From NCBI GenBank assembly GCA_013202585.1, contig JABMPQ010000006.1, forward strand, positions 1-52,224: a stretch of 52,224 nt of DNA, given 5' to 3'. Within the stretch, counting starts at the first letter, position 1; each line of letters starts with the position of its first letter. This document shows positions 1 through 8,479 of this stretch, one piece after another. The notes under the pieces were generated by a model, which made no database searches, was not told the DNA's origin, and was given only the letters and a program-made list of their open reading frames with translations. The position numbers were made by a program, and so were the translations under genes. This stretch comes from Parcubacteria group bacterium. Lineage in GTDB: Bacteria; Patescibacteriota; JABMPQ01.

Positions 1-133
1 ACTAACAGATAAAGACGTATACACTATCCAAGAGAAGCTTAACAACAGACCAAGGAAATCACTTAACTATCTAACCCCTAACCAAGTTATTGCTCAGGTA
101 ATGGACAATGAAGGTGGGGCAATAGAACCTTGA
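1..133 (+). mobile_element. IS30-family transposase, C-terminal fragment (cut by window edge)
   Basis: An open frame enters from the left edge (codons in frame from base 2) and stops at TGA 131-133. Its residues include the block EKLNNRPRKSLNYLTPNQV, which matches the conserved end of IS30-type DDE transposases, where an asparagine-arginine-proline-arginine stretch precedes a TPxxV motif. Only about 43 residues are visible, so it is unclear whether the element is intact upstream. A short palindrome (ATTCAC-G-GTGAAT, 134-146) follows the stop and may be part of the terminal repeat, but no full inverted repeat can be defined from one end. Confidence 0.75.
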
Positions 134-174
134 ATTCACGGTGAATATTGATACTACCTATCTGATGATGGTTT

Positions 175-183
175 TGATATAAT
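175..183 (+). promoter_or_regulatory. Extended -10 promoter of the glycosidase-like gene
   Basis: TGATATAAT is a match to the extended -10 element, with TATAAT at 178-183, 23 bases before the start codon at 207. No -35 box at proper spacing is visible, as is common for extended -10 promoters. Confidence 0.5.
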
Positions 184-206
184 AGAGAAAACAGTAATCA
201 TATTCA

Positions 207-1709
207 ATGAAAAAAATCACTGCTGTCATTATCATTTTTTTAGCAGTTTTGTTTTTAGCGGGAGCAGCGGCCGCTGGCTATTTTTGCTATCAAAAAATTA
301 GCCAAGAATCCCAGGATAAAGAAACTTCTCAATCGGTTACTGAATCGGATGAGTCTCAGGAAAGCAAGTTAGAAGTTGAGAAAGTCGAATTATTGAAATT
401 AGATCCTACCAAAGAGGCTACTCATCTTTCTAAAGTGGCTGACGCTAAAGGTGCCTATTGGGCTAGGTATTTTGATGTTGTCTGGAATGATGTTGAGGAA
501 GTTAAGGGCGAGTTTGATTGGTCGCGTACTGATGAGCAGATGAAACATTTACAGCAGCAAGGAATTTATCCACTGGCCAATTTAAAGCCTTTTACTAATT
601 GGGATCAAGACACCTGCCATCCGGAAGCGAAGTATGAAGCTGAGGGTGCTAAAGGCAGAAGTAAAGTAAAAGTGGGTAAACCTTGCGATATGACAGCTTA
701 CACTGACTTTTTAGCCAAAGTGGTAGAGAGATATGATGGTGATGGGCAGGATGATATGCCAGGCCTAGAAATCCCGTTAAAATATTGGGAAATTATGAAT
801 GAACCTACAATGCAAGGTGGCTCACTCGGTGGAGCGGGTGAAGATTTGAAATTTTTCGTGGGCACCTCGCAGGAATATTTAGATATTCTTAAGGCTTCGT
901 ATCAGACTATTAAGGAAGTCGATTCCGAAGCTAAAGTTCTCCCGGCGGGAATGGCCGGGGTGAATCAAGAATTTCAAGATTTCTGGCGACCAGTGCTGGA
1001 GAATGGAGGTGGGGACTATTTTGATATTGCCAATATTCATACTATCGGTACGAACGAGCGTCGAGATGATTTGTACATAATAAAGTATAAAAAGTTTTTG
1101 GAGCAGTATGATATTAGAGATAAACCGATTTGGATTACGGAGGTACAGTATGGGGATCTAATGGGTAAGCCTCAGGATGTAGTGGGCTTGGAAAAACTGA
1201 TGGCCAGAAGTACAGCGTTTTCTCTAGCGCAAGGAGCGAACGTGCTATTTTACATTGAAAACTGGTTGTATTGGGACGAGGAAGATCATTACCTTAAGCC
1301 AGATAAAGAGCTGGAGAAATTGGAGGAGAAAGAATCTCCTGATGCAGTAGATATGAAGGAAGAAGAGAAAAAGAAGAAATTTAAAGAAGGTGACCCGGCT
1401 GCTTTGGATAGTTCCACTCATAAAGTTTATCTAAATCTGGTAGATAAACTTAATGGCTTTGATCAGATCGAGACGATTAAAGAGGAATACCAGGAAAACC
1501 CCAGCCAGCATGATGGAGCAACTTCTACGGTGGGGCAATATAAATTTGTTAGCGGCGAGGAATCAGTTTACGTTTTATGGGGTCAGGCGGAATTGCCAGC
1601 TGAAATAACCGGTAAAGTTTTAGTCACGGATATTTATGGGGAAAGTGAGGAGAGGGAAGCGAGCGAGATTGTTTTGAGTGACAGCCCGGTTTTTGTCGAA
1701 ATGCGTTAA
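207..1709 (+). CDS. Membrane-anchored clan GH-A glycoside hydrolase-like protein
   Basis: A 500-residue protein. Residues 5-28 form a signal anchor, followed by a Ser/Glu-rich linker to about 60, so the catalytic part should lie outside the membrane. From about 75 to 365 it reads as a TIM-barrel glycosidase of clan GH-A (GH39/GH5-like): the strand-4 motif WEIMNEP places the presumed acid/base at Glu199, and WITEVQYG places the presumed nucleophile at Glu312. A Lys/Glu-rich insertion (about 370-400) precedes a small C-terminal beta domain. It sits alone after the transposase remnant with its own promoter and a long gap before carA. The substrate is not evident; polysaccharide or glycoconjugate trimming at the cell surface is an inference. 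Confidence 0.7.
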   Translation: MKKITAVIIIFLAVLFLAGAAAAGYFCYQKISQESQDKETSQSVTESDESQESKLEVEKVELLKLDPTKEATHLSKVADAKGAYWARYFDVVWNDVEEVKGEFDWSRTDEQMKHLQQQGIYPLANLKPFTNWDQDTCHPEAKYEAEGAKGRSKVKVGKPCDMTAYTDFLAKVVERYDGDGQDDMPGLEIPLKYWEIMNEPTMQGGSLGGAGEDLKFFVGTSQEYLDILKASYQTIKEVDSEAKVLPAGMAGVNQEFQDFWRPVLENGGGDYFDIANIHTIGTNERRDDLYIIKYKKFLEQYDIRDKPIWITEVQYGDLMGKPQDVVGLEKLMARSTAFSLAQGANVLFYIENWLYWDEEDHYLKPDKELEKLEEKESPDAVDMKEEEKKKKFKEGDPAALDSSTHKVYLNLVDKLNGFDQIETIKEEYQENPSQHDGATSTVGQYKFVSGEESVYVLWGQAELPAEITGKVLVTDIYGESEEREASEIVLSDSPVFVEMR

Positions 1710-1735
1710 AGAGCTCAAATGTGGACAAAATTCTT

Positions 1736-1764
1736 TTGACACTTTTGTTAAGTTGACTTAAACT
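1736..1764 (+). promoter_or_regulatory. Promoter upstream of the carA leader
   Basis: TTGACA (1736-1741), a 17-base spacer and TAAACT (1759-1764) form a good sigma70-type promoter. It faces carA but is separated from it by a hairpin-T-run terminator and a palindromic element, so it probably makes a short leader transcript or an attenuated carA transcript. Confidence 0.5.
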
Positions 1765-1797
1765 AGAAGAAATATAAATTATTCCCACGACTGACCA

Positions 1798-1842
1798 ATG
1801 AATTTAAATATCAGACAGCCTGAATCACCCACGGAGGGGTGA
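1798..1842 (+). promoter_or_regulatory. Possible 14-codon leader peptide overlapping the terminator
   Basis: ATG at 1798 opens a 14-codon frame (MNLNIRQPESPTEG) whose stop TGA (1840-1842) lies inside the 3' arm of the terminator hairpin at 1823-1850. A leader frame ending within a terminator just upstream of a pyrimidine gene recalls coupled-translation attenuation such as E. coli pyrBI. There is no SD sequence, and the frame could exist by chance. Confidence 0.25.
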
Positions 1843-1850
1843 TTTTTTTA
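1823..1850 (+). terminator. Intrinsic terminator/attenuator upstream of carA
   Basis: AATCACC (1823-1829) pairs with GGTGATT (1838-1844) around a GC-rich loop and is followed by a run of T residues. It lies between the promoter at 1736 and carA and could end a leader transcript. Confidence 0.7.
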
Positions 1851-1851
1851 A

Positions 1852-1973
1852 AGGATTTTTGTGGTTGGCACACTTCTTCGTTAGAAGCTGCGGGGCTCGC
1901 TCAATGTATGTCAAAATACATCTCGCTTCACTCCTCGCTTCTGCCTCGAATTGTACTCAACCCCAAAAATCCT
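1852..1973. repeat. Long imperfect palindromic element before carA
   Basis: The outer arms are 1852-1871 (AGGATTTTTG...) and 1953-1973 (...CAAAAATCCT), inverted with few mismatches. Inside is a smaller palindrome (ATGTATgtcaaaATACAT) flanked by TCGCT-type repeats. No coding frame is apparent. It resembles a non-autonomous palindromic insertion or a REP-like unit; the family is unknown. Confidence 0.55.
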
Positions 1974-1989
1974 CTGAAAATTAATTCTT

Positions 1990-3066
1990 ATGACTCAACC
2001 CCAAAAACCAGCTAAAATTATTCTTAAAGACGGCTCCACTTTTACGGGGATTTTTTTTGGTCAACCAAAAGCAGTGGCCGGTGAAGTTGTCTTCAATACC
2101 GGCATGGTGGGCTATCCGGAAACTCTGACGGATCCTTCCTATCGCGGTCAGATATTAGTTCTGACTTATCCACTGATTGGTAATTACGGTGTTCCCGGCA
2201 AGGCCAAAGAAGACGGCCTACTCAAGTATTTCGAATCAGACGAGATTCATATCCAAGGTTTGATCGTAGCTGATTATTCCGCTAATTATTCTCATTGGAA
2301 TGCCAAGAAATCGTTAGGGGAGTGGTTGCAGGAACATGATATACCAGGGGTGACAGGAATTGATACGAGAGAATTGACGAAAAAGTTGCGCGAGCAGGGA
2401 ACGATGTTAGGTAAAATAGTTTACGGTCGACATAATATTGAATTCATCGATCCGAATAAGAAAAATTTGGCGGCCGAAGTCAGTGTCCAGCAGCCTGTTT
2501 TATATAAAAAAGGCCGGCGCCGGATTATTTTAATAGACTGTGGCACTAAAAACAACATTATTAGATCATTTTTACGTCGGAATATTTCTGTGCTACGAGT
2601 GCCCTGGGATTATGATTTCACGCGGGAAAAAGCTGACGGCATTGTTATTTCCAACGGGCCGGGAGATCCTAAAATGTGCCAGAAAACAATCCGCAATGTT
2701 AGAAAAGCTCTAAAAGGAAACACACCTATTTTAGGAATATGTTTGGGAGCACAAATTCTGGCTTTAGCGGCTCGGGCAAATACCTATAAGCTAAAATACG
2801 GACATCGGGGTCAAAACCAGCCTTGTCTCGAAGTCGGCACCAAGAGATGCTATATCACTTCCCAGAATCATGGCTATGCGGTTGATTCACGTTCCATTCC
2901 TCGCGGCTGGCGTGAATGGTTTGTGAACAATAACGATCAGACTAACGAAGGCATTATTCATACGACCAAGCCTTTTTACGGAGCGCAGTTTCATCCGGAG
3001 GCCTCACCGGGACCAGACGACACCGAGTTTATTTTCGACGCTTTTGTCAAAGCAGTAAATATGTGA
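1990..3066 (+). CDS. carA: Carbamoyl-phosphate synthase small (glutaminase) subunit
   Basis: 358 residues, usual length. The N-terminal CarA domain (1-150) contains the typical block VFNTGMVGYPETLTDPSY. The C-terminal half is a class I glutamine amidotransferase with nucleophile Cys251 in GICLGAQ and His335/Glu337 in FHPEA. The position after GICLG is Ala rather than the common His. It supplies ammonia from glutamine to CarB for carbamoyl phosphate, feeding both the pyrimidine and arginine genes nearby. carB follows after a 160-base palindromic spacer. The start lies 14 bases after the last repeat arm and has no SD. Confidence 0.96.
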   Translation: MTQPQKPAKIILKDGSTFTGIFFGQPKAVAGEVVFNTGMVGYPETLTDPSYRGQILVLTYPLIGNYGVPGKAKEDGLLKYFESDEIHIQGLIVADYSANYSHWNAKKSLGEWLQEHDIPGVTGIDTRELTKKLREQGTMLGKIVYGRHNIEFIDPNKKNLAAEVSVQQPVLYKKGRRRIILIDCGTKNNIIRSFLRRNISVLRVPWDYDFTREKADGIVISNGPGDPKMCQKTIRNVRKALKGNTPILGICLGAQILALAARANTYKLKYGHRGQNQPCLEVGTKRCYITSQNHGYAVDSRSIPRGWREWFVNNNDQTNEGIIHTTKPFYGAQFHPEASPGPDDTEFIFDAFVKAVNM

Positions 3067-3210
3067 ATTCGGAAATCCTCACATTTTTAGTCCCTGAGCT
3101 TATCTGTAGTGAGCTTGTCGAACCTATCGAAGGGTTAAAAATGAGTCAAAAAGTTATCCTTCGACAAGCTCAGGAAATAACTTTTGGCTTTAAGCATAGT
3201 TTCCGGATTC
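3067..3210. repeat. Palindromic insertion between carA and carB
   Basis: TGAGCTTGTCGAA (3110-3122) is inverted exactly at 3160-3172 (TTCGACAAGCTCA), and the outermost bases 3067-3075 and 3200-3208 are also near-inverted. CCTTCGACAAGCTCAGG is a widely scattered bacterial intergenic palindrome core. It starts directly at the carA stop and ends before carB, so it may be a dispersed element inserted in the operon. Confidence 0.6.
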
Positions 3211-3226
3211 AGGCAATAAATAAGTA

Positions 3227-6200
3227 ATGAAGAAAGTACTAGTACTAGGTTCAGGAGCTATCAAAATCGGCCAAGCCGGTGAATTTGACTATTCTGGTAG
3301 TCAGGCCATCAAAGCTTTAAAAGAAGAAGGGATCAAGACGGTTTTAGTAAATCCAAATATTGCTACTATTCAGACCTCTGACTATTTGGCGGACGAGGTC
3401 TATTTTTTGCCGATAGATGTTCACCATGTTACCAAGATTATTAAGAAGGAGAAGCCGGATGGAGTGTTGTTGAGTTTTGGTGGTCAGACAGCTTTGAACG
3501 TAGGAATCGATTTAGACAAAAAGGGCATATTGAAAAGACATGGTGTTAAAGTGCTGGGCACGCCAGTTAAAACTATAATGGACACAGAGGACCGGGATCT
3601 TTTTGTTAGGAAGCTGCGTGAAATTAAACTTAAAGCGCCGACTAGCAAGGTGGCCACTTCGGTGGAACAAGCAGCGAAGATTGCTGATCAGATTGGCTAT
3701 CCGGTAATGTGTCGGATCGCTTTTGCTCTGGGCGGGTTAGGCTCGGGAGTTGCTTATAATCAGCAAGAGTTAACTGACTTAGTTAAGAAGGGATTTTCTC
3801 ATGCCAAACAGATTTTGATTGAAGAGTATCTAGAGGGCTGGAAAGAGCTGGAATACGAAGTCGTCAGAGACCAGGACGATAATTGTATTGTTGTTTGCTC
3901 GATGGAAAATATTGATCCGATGGGAGTGCATACTGGAGAGAGCGTGGTGGTGGCGCCCGTGCAGACTTTGACGGCGACGGAAAATTTTCGGCTGAGAGCG
4001 TTAGCGATTAAAACTATCAGACATCTGGGAGTGATCGGGGAATGTAATATCCAATTTGCCTTTGATCCGCGATCGGATGATTATCGTATTATCGAAGTCA
4101 ATGCTCGACTTAGTCGTAGTTCCGCTTTAGCCTCGAAAGCGACCGGTTACCCGCTGGCTTTCATTGCGGCTAAATTAGTATTAGGAAAAAATCTAACTGA
4201 GCTGGAAAACTCTATTACCAAAGTAACCTCAGCTTGTTTCGAACCAGCTCTAGATTATATTGTGCTTAAGTTCCCGCGCTGGGACTTGAAAAAATTTCGC
4301 AAAGTCAGTGATAGTCTGGGTTCAGAAATGAAATCGGTGGGGGAAGTAATGGCGATCGGGCGAAACTTTGAAGAAGTGCTGCAAAAAGCGATTAGAATGT
4401 TGGATACGGGGATGGTGGGATTAGTGGGTAACCAGAAAAAATTTCGTAATCTCTCCGAAGCAGTGGCCAAGCCAACGGAAAGGCGACTTTTTGCCATTGC
4501 TCAGGCGATTAGGAGAGGCTACTCGCTTGATAAAATTTACCAACTGGCGAAAATCGATCGCTGGTTTTTAGGTAAAATCAAAAATATTGTCGAGGTTGAG
4601 CGAGAAGTAAAAAAACACCGCCTGCAAAATTTACCTAAGCCGCTGCTAAAAGAAGCCAAGCGTCGGGGCTTTTCTGATGTGCAAATAGGCGCCTTGACGG
4701 GTAGCGTGGAAACAAAAGTACGGCAAAAGAGAAAAAGAATGGGTATTGTGCCGGTTGTAAAACAAATAGATACGCTGGCGGCGGAATATCCGGCCAAAAC
4801 CAATTATCTATATTTAACTTACGACGGCTCTGGCAACGACCTCGATAGTCGAGCCGGAAAGCAAATTATTGTTCTCGGGGGTGGCCCTTATCGGATCGGT
4901 TCTTCGGTGGAATTCGATTGGTGTTGTGTTAATTCCATTATGACTTTGGAGAAACTGGGCTACAATACAATTATGATCAATTGTAATCCAGAAACGGTTA
5001 GTACTGATTATGATATCTGTGATAAATTATTTTTTGAAGAATTATCGCTGGAGAGAGTTCTCGATATTTGCGATCAGGAAAAGCCGCAGGGGGTGATAGT
5101 GGCGATGGGCGGACAGACACCTAACAATTTAGCTTTGCCGTTGCATAAGGCGGGGATAAAAATCAAGGGAACAACTCCGGGCAACATTGACCGAGCAGAA
5201 AATCGCCATACATTTTCGGGTCTGCTAGATAAACTAGGAATTGATCAGCCGGAATGGAAAGAATTAACTAGTCTCAAGGCAGCCGAGAATTTCGCTAACA
5301 ATATTGGCTATCCCGTTTTAATTCGACCGAGTTATGTTCTCAGTGGCGCGGCGATGAGTGTTGCCCTGAATAAAGAAGAGTTAAAAAAATATCTCAAGAA
5401 AGCCTCCGCTATTAATAAAGAATATCCGGTAGTTATTAGTAAATATATCATTAAGGCCAAGGAGATTGATATCGATGCGGTGGCTGAAAAGGGAGAGCTT
5501 GTTTGCTATGCTATTTCCGAACATGTGGAAAACGCGGGAGTACATTCTGGCGATGCTACCTTAGTGTTGCCACCTCAGCGGACATATTTAGCCACAATGC
5601 GACAGATTAAAAAGATCGCTCGTCAGATCGCCGCCGCTTTGCAGATCACCGGCCCCTTCAATATCCAATTTATTGCCAAAGATAATAGCGTGAAGGTAAT
5701 TGAATGTAATTTGCGCGCCTCACGTAGTTTCCCCTTTATTTCCAAGGTTTTTAAGCTGAATTTTATTGATTTGGCCACTAAGGTTATCATGGGTAAAACG
5801 GTGCCAGCGATCGAAAAATCATCTTTTGCTTTAGATTACGTGGGTGTAAAAGCGCCGCAATTCTCCTTCACTCGTCTCAAAGGTTCCGATCCAGTGCAAA
5901 ATGTAGAAATGACTTCTACGGGCGAAGTAGCCTGCTTGGGGGATGATTTTCAGGAAGCTTTCTTGAAAAGTTTGCAGGCAGTTGGTTTTAAAATGCCTCA
6001 GAAGACAATATTATTATCAACTGGCCCGGTGGAAAGCAAAGCGGACTTTTTACCGAGTGTGAGAAAGCTTGCCGAAATGGGATTTGAGTTTTATGCTACT
6101 AAGGGGACGGCTGATTTTCTGAAAACCCACGGGCTTAAAGCTAAGGTTCTCTACTGGCCGTTGGAAAATAAGGAACCGAGCACTCTTAGCTATATTGCGG

Positions 6201-6403
6201 ACGGAAAAATTGATTTGGTGATCAATATTCCTAAAAATGAGCAGCGAGAAGAATTGGACAATGATTACCTCATCAGACGTAAAGCCGTTGATTTCGATGT
6301 CCCATTGATTACTAATATGCAGTTGGCTAAACGACTAGTAGAAGCTATGTCCGAAAAATCTACCCAAGAGCTGGAAGTTAAAAGTTGGCGTGAGTATGAG
6401 TAA
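3227..6403 (+). CDS. carB: Carbamoyl-phosphate synthase large subunit
   Basis: 1058 residues, full family length. Two homologous ATP-grasp halves are visible: the first opens with VLGSGAIKIGQAGEFDYSG, and the second begins near residue 545 with VLGGGPYRIGSSVEFDWCC. The C-terminal part (about 925-1058) is the MGS-like allosteric domain, which in known enzymes binds UMP or ornithine. It makes carbamoyl phosphate from bicarbonate, ammonia and two ATP. Together with carA and the downstream pyrB, argF and pyrC genes it places carbamoyl phosphate at the centre of the cluster. Because both ATP-grasp halves and the MGS domain are intact, a normal arginine/pyrimidine-responsive CPSase is expected. Confidence 0.97.
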   Translation: MKKVLVLGSGAIKIGQAGEFDYSGSQAIKALKEEGIKTVLVNPNIATIQTSDYLADEVYFLPIDVHHVTKIIKKEKPDGVLLSFGGQTALNVGIDLDKKGILKRHGVKVLGTPVKTIMDTEDRDLFVRKLREIKLKAPTSKVATSVEQAAKIADQIGYPVMCRIAFALGGLGSGVAYNQQELTDLVKKGFSHAKQILIEEYLEGWKELEYEVVRDQDDNCIVVCSMENIDPMGVHTGESVVVAPVQTLTATENFRLRALAIKTIRHLGVIGECNIQFAFDPRSDDYRIIEVNARLSRSSALASKATGYPLAFIAAKLVLGKNLTELENSITKVTSACFEPALDYIVLKFPRWDLKKFRKVSDSLGSEMKSVGEVMAIGRNFEEVLQKAIRMLDTGMVGLVGNQKKFRNLSEAVAKPTERRLFAIAQAIRRGYSLDKIYQLAKIDRWFLGKIKNIVEVEREVKKHRLQNLPKPLLKEAKRRGFSDVQIGALTGSVETKVRQKRKRMGIVPVVKQIDTLAAEYPAKTNYLYLTYDGSGNDLDSRAGKQIIVLGGGPYRIGSSVEFDWCCVNSIMTLEKLGYNTIMINCNPETVSTDYDICDKLFFEELSLERVLDICDQEKPQGVIVAMGGQTPNNLALPLHKAGIKIKGTTPGNIDRAENRHTFSGLLDKLGIDQPEWKELTSLKAAENFANNIGYPVLIRPSYVLSGAAMSVALNKEELKKYLKKASAINKEYPVVISKYIIKAKEIDIDAVAEKGELVCYAISEHVENAGVHSGDATLVLPPQRTYLATMRQIKKIARQIAAALQITGPFNIQFIAKDNSVKVIECNLRASRSFPFISKVFKLNFIDLATKVIMGKTVPAIEKSSFALDYVGVKAPQFSFTRLKGSDPVQNVEMTSTGEVACLGDDFQEAFLKSLQAVGFKMPQKTILLSTGPVESKADFLPSVRKLAEMGFEFYATKGTADFLKTHGLKAKVLYWPLENKEPSTLSYIADGKIDLVINIPKNEQREELDNDYLIRRKAVDFDVPLITNMQLAKRLVEAMSEKSTQELEVKSWREYE

Positions 6404-6481
6404 TTGTGTGCGTCGCCGCCCCGCTCGCGTGCTGCCACCCCATCCGACAAAATTTGTATAAATTAATTAACAACCAATATT

Positions 6482-7408
6482 ATGCCTGCAAAAAGTTTTC
6501 GAGACAGAGACGTCATCTCGGTCAAAGATCTGACCAAGGCGGATATCCAGAAAATTCTCCAAGTAGCCCAGCAGCTAAAAAAGAAGCCCCGTCCGGAGTT
6601 GCTGAAAAACAAGGTAATGGCCAGTTTGTTTTTTGAGCCATCAACGCGAACACGTTTATCATTTGAGACAGCGATGGAGCGGTTGGGTGGGCGAGTGGTT
6701 GGCTTTGCTGAAGCGGGCGTGTCTTCTTCATCAAAGGGAGAGAGCCTCTACGATGCTATGAAGATTGTCGGGCAATACGTTGATGTGATCGCCATGCGTC
6801 ACCCGGTTGAAGGATCAGCCCGGCGAGCAGCGGAGTCTACTGATAAACCAGTTCTCAATGGCGGCGATGGCGCCAACCAACATCCCACTCAGACGTTGTT
6901 AGATCTATTTTCCATCTACGAGACGCAGAAAAAGTTAAATGGCTTAGAGGTGGCAATGGTGGGCGATCTTAAGTATGGTCGGACAGTGCATTCGTTAGCT
7001 TCAGCTTTGACGCACTTTGGCGCGCGACTCCATTTCGTCGCTCCGGAAATGCTGCAAATGCCTAGCTATATTCTTGAAGAGCTAAAAGCCAAAAAGATCA
7101 AATATTCACTACACGAGGAAATCGACGAGGTGATCAACAAAGTGGATATTCTCTATATGACGCGAATTCAGAAAGAACGATTTACTGACCCGCTCGACTA
7201 TGAAAGAGCAAAAGATGTTTACGTGTTGACCAAGGATCATTTGGCGAAAGTCAAAAAGAACCTGCGCGTGATGCATCCCTTGCCACGAGTTAACGAAATT
7301 GCGACGGAAGTAGATGCCACTCCGCACGCCTACTATTTCGAACAAGCCGAAAATGGCTTATATGCTCGGCAGGCGTTGTTGGCTCTAGTATTAGGAAAAA
7401 TTAAATAA
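6482..7408 (+). CDS. pyrB: Aspartate carbamoyltransferase catalytic chain
   Basis: 308 residues. The carbamoyl-phosphate site STRTR is at 54-58, the mobile loop with SSSSKGES and its Lys at 81-88, and HPTQ at 134-137; HPLPRVNEI near the C-terminus is the aspartate-binding loop of ATCases, not OTCases. It condenses carbamoyl phosphate with aspartate. pyrI starts 10 bases after it, so a class B type holoenzyme of catalytic and regulatory chains is likely. A GC-rich 78-base spacer separates it from carB. Confidence 0.96.
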   Translation: MPAKSFRDRDVISVKDLTKADIQKILQVAQQLKKKPRPELLKNKVMASLFFEPSTRTRLSFETAMERLGGRVVGFAEAGVSSSSKGESLYDAMKIVGQYVDVIAMRHPVEGSARRAAESTDKPVLNGGDGANQHPTQTLLDLFSIYETQKKLNGLEVAMVGDLKYGRTVHSLASALTHFGARLHFVAPEMLQMPSYILEELKAKKIKYSLHEEIDEVINKVDILYMTRIQKERFTDPLDYERAKDVYVLTKDHLAKVKKNLRVMHPLPRVNEIATEVDATPHAYYFEQAENGLYARQALLALVLGKIK

Positions 7409-7418
7409 ATTAATAATA

Positions 7419-7922
7419 ATGAAAAAAGATATTAAAATAGAGGAAATGAAAAAGCTACGTCCCTTCCGCGTGTTTGCGATTGAGCGGGGGACGGTGATCG
7501 ATCATATTCCGGCGGGCAAGGCCCTCACTTTAGTGAAGGTACTCAAGCTACCGGCGCATAATAAGATCGTTACTCTAGGGCTAAACTTTAAAAGTAAAAA
7601 AGGGGGACAAAAAGACATTGTTAAAGTGGAAGGCAAGGAATTATCTCAAGAAGAGGTCAATCAAGTAGCCATCTTAGTGCCGACAGCCACCATTAATATT
7701 ATTCGCAACTATAAGGTGGCGGATAAGTTCAAGGCCAAGATGCCAAAGATGATCGAGAAACTGCTAGTGTGTCCTAATCCGAATTGTATTACTCGGCAGG
7801 AAGAGGTCATCACTAAGTTTTATCCGGCAGCTAAAAAGAAAGACGAATACGATTTCCGCTGTCATTATTGCGAACGGAATTTCCCGGAAGAAGAAATTAT
7901 TGCGGAAATTAATAATAAGTAG
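7419..7922 (+). CDS. pyrI: Aspartate carbamoyltransferase regulatory chain
   Basis: 167 residues, slightly longer than E. coli PyrI. The N-terminal allosteric domain (about 10-105) has the IDHIPAGKAL block that lines the nucleotide site in known PyrI proteins. The C-terminal zinc domain holds four cysteines at 118, 123, 148 and 151, which contact the catalytic chain. Feedback control by CTP and activation by ATP are known for the family and inferred here. It is the last gene of the pyr run before an accessory insertion. Confidence 0.95.
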   Translation: MKKDIKIEEMKKLRPFRVFAIERGTVIDHIPAGKALTLVKVLKLPAHNKIVTLGLNFKSKKGGQKDIVKVEGKELSQEEVNQVAILVPTATINIIRNYKVADKFKAKMPKMIEKLLVCPNPNCITRQEEVITKFYPAAKKKDEYDFRCHYCERNFPEEEIIAEINNK

Positions 7923-7937
7923 GGGGTGGGTAAGCTG

Positions 7938-7991
7938 ATGATGAAACGGGGATATGATGATGGTTGAAAGTAAGGCTATTGGTGCTATAAT
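7938..7991 (+). repeat. Promoter-bearing repeat, copy 1
   Basis: About 54 bases starting GATGATG and ending TTGGTGCTATAAT, closely similar to 30595-30648. It contains TTGAAA (7964-7969), a 16-base spacer and TATAAT (7986-7991) preceded by TGC, so it is a strong promoter for the operon starting at 8013. Confidence 0.65.
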
Positions 7992-8012
7992 CCAATCACA
8001 TAATACAACTTT

Positions 8013-8225
8013 ATGAAATCGGGCAATTCCAAAAACAAAAAAGGCTTGAAAGAAAGATTTTTAGAAATTTACGCTAATTTGCCCTTGGGAGTAAGGCGAG
8101 AAATAATATTAGTTTTGGATGATGAAGAGCCAATCACTTGGGAGGTGGCGTTTGTGGAAATAAAATCAGATACTCCTCTGAGTGCAGTTATTTTAAAGAA
8201 GTTAGAAAAATTAGAAATAATTTAA
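8013..8225 (+). CDS. Small conserved-looking hypothetical protein
   Basis: 70 residues, basic N-terminus then a block reading LPLGVRREIILVLDDEEPIT, a short acidic beta segment and a Leu/Lys-rich C-terminal helix. The function is not recognised. It is the first gene of a compact operon (6 bases to the next gene) led by a strong extended -10 promoter. Its last 21 bases recur exactly upstream of the broken BRO-like gene at 30.7 kb, suggesting that the same gene once stood there too. It may be a small regulatory or antitoxin-like protein, but this is only suggested by size and position. Confidence 0.7.
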   Translation: MKSGNSKNKKGLKERFLEIYANLPLGVRREIILVLDDEEPITWEVAFVEIKSDTPLSAVILKKLEKLEII

Positions 8226-8238
8226 TTTTCTATGCCTC
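8205..8238 (+). repeat. 34-base direct repeat, copy 1
   Basis: Exactly identical to 30674-30707. It covers the end of the 70-residue gene, its TAA stop, the spacer and the first codons (ATGCCTC) of the next gene. Confidence 0.8.
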
Positions 8239-8477
8239 GGAAAAGAAATAGAAAAAAGACAAAAAAAATATTATCTGACAAGGCAGTACGCAAGCTCGTA
8301 CTTGCTCGTTTATCAATTCTATCAAAAAATACAGTAATTTCTCTTGGTCAAAAAGGAAGTTTTACGCGCGATGAATTAGTAGAAAAAGTAGAGAAGGGCG
8401 ATGAAGTGGGAGAAAAACTGGCGGAAATTCAATTGGCTTGGTTAAGATCATTTAAAGATAAAACGGAGGAGGATTAA
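8232..8477 (+). CDS. Small basic-to-acidic hypothetical protein
   Basis: 81 residues. The first 20 are strongly basic (Arg/Lys-rich), followed by helices ending in an acidic tail. A segment LGQKGSFTRDELVEKVEKGD could be a small helical DNA- or protein-binding unit, but no family is recognised with confidence. It lies between the 70-residue gene and the caspase-like gene, with 2 bases to the latter, so the three are almost surely co-transcribed. Its end carries GGAGGAGG, which serves as the SD for the next gene. Confidence 0.65.
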   Translation: MPRKRNRKKTKKILSDKAVRKLVLARLSILSKNTVISLGQKGSFTRDELVEKVEKGDEVGEKLAEIQLAWLRSFKDKTEED

Positions 8478-8479
8478 AT

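Noticed and set aside
3110-3172. CRISPR-like or attachment-site reading of the repeated CTTCGACAAGCTCAGG units
   Set aside because: There are only two inverted copies with no regular spacers and no cas or integrase gene; a dispersed palindrome explains them.
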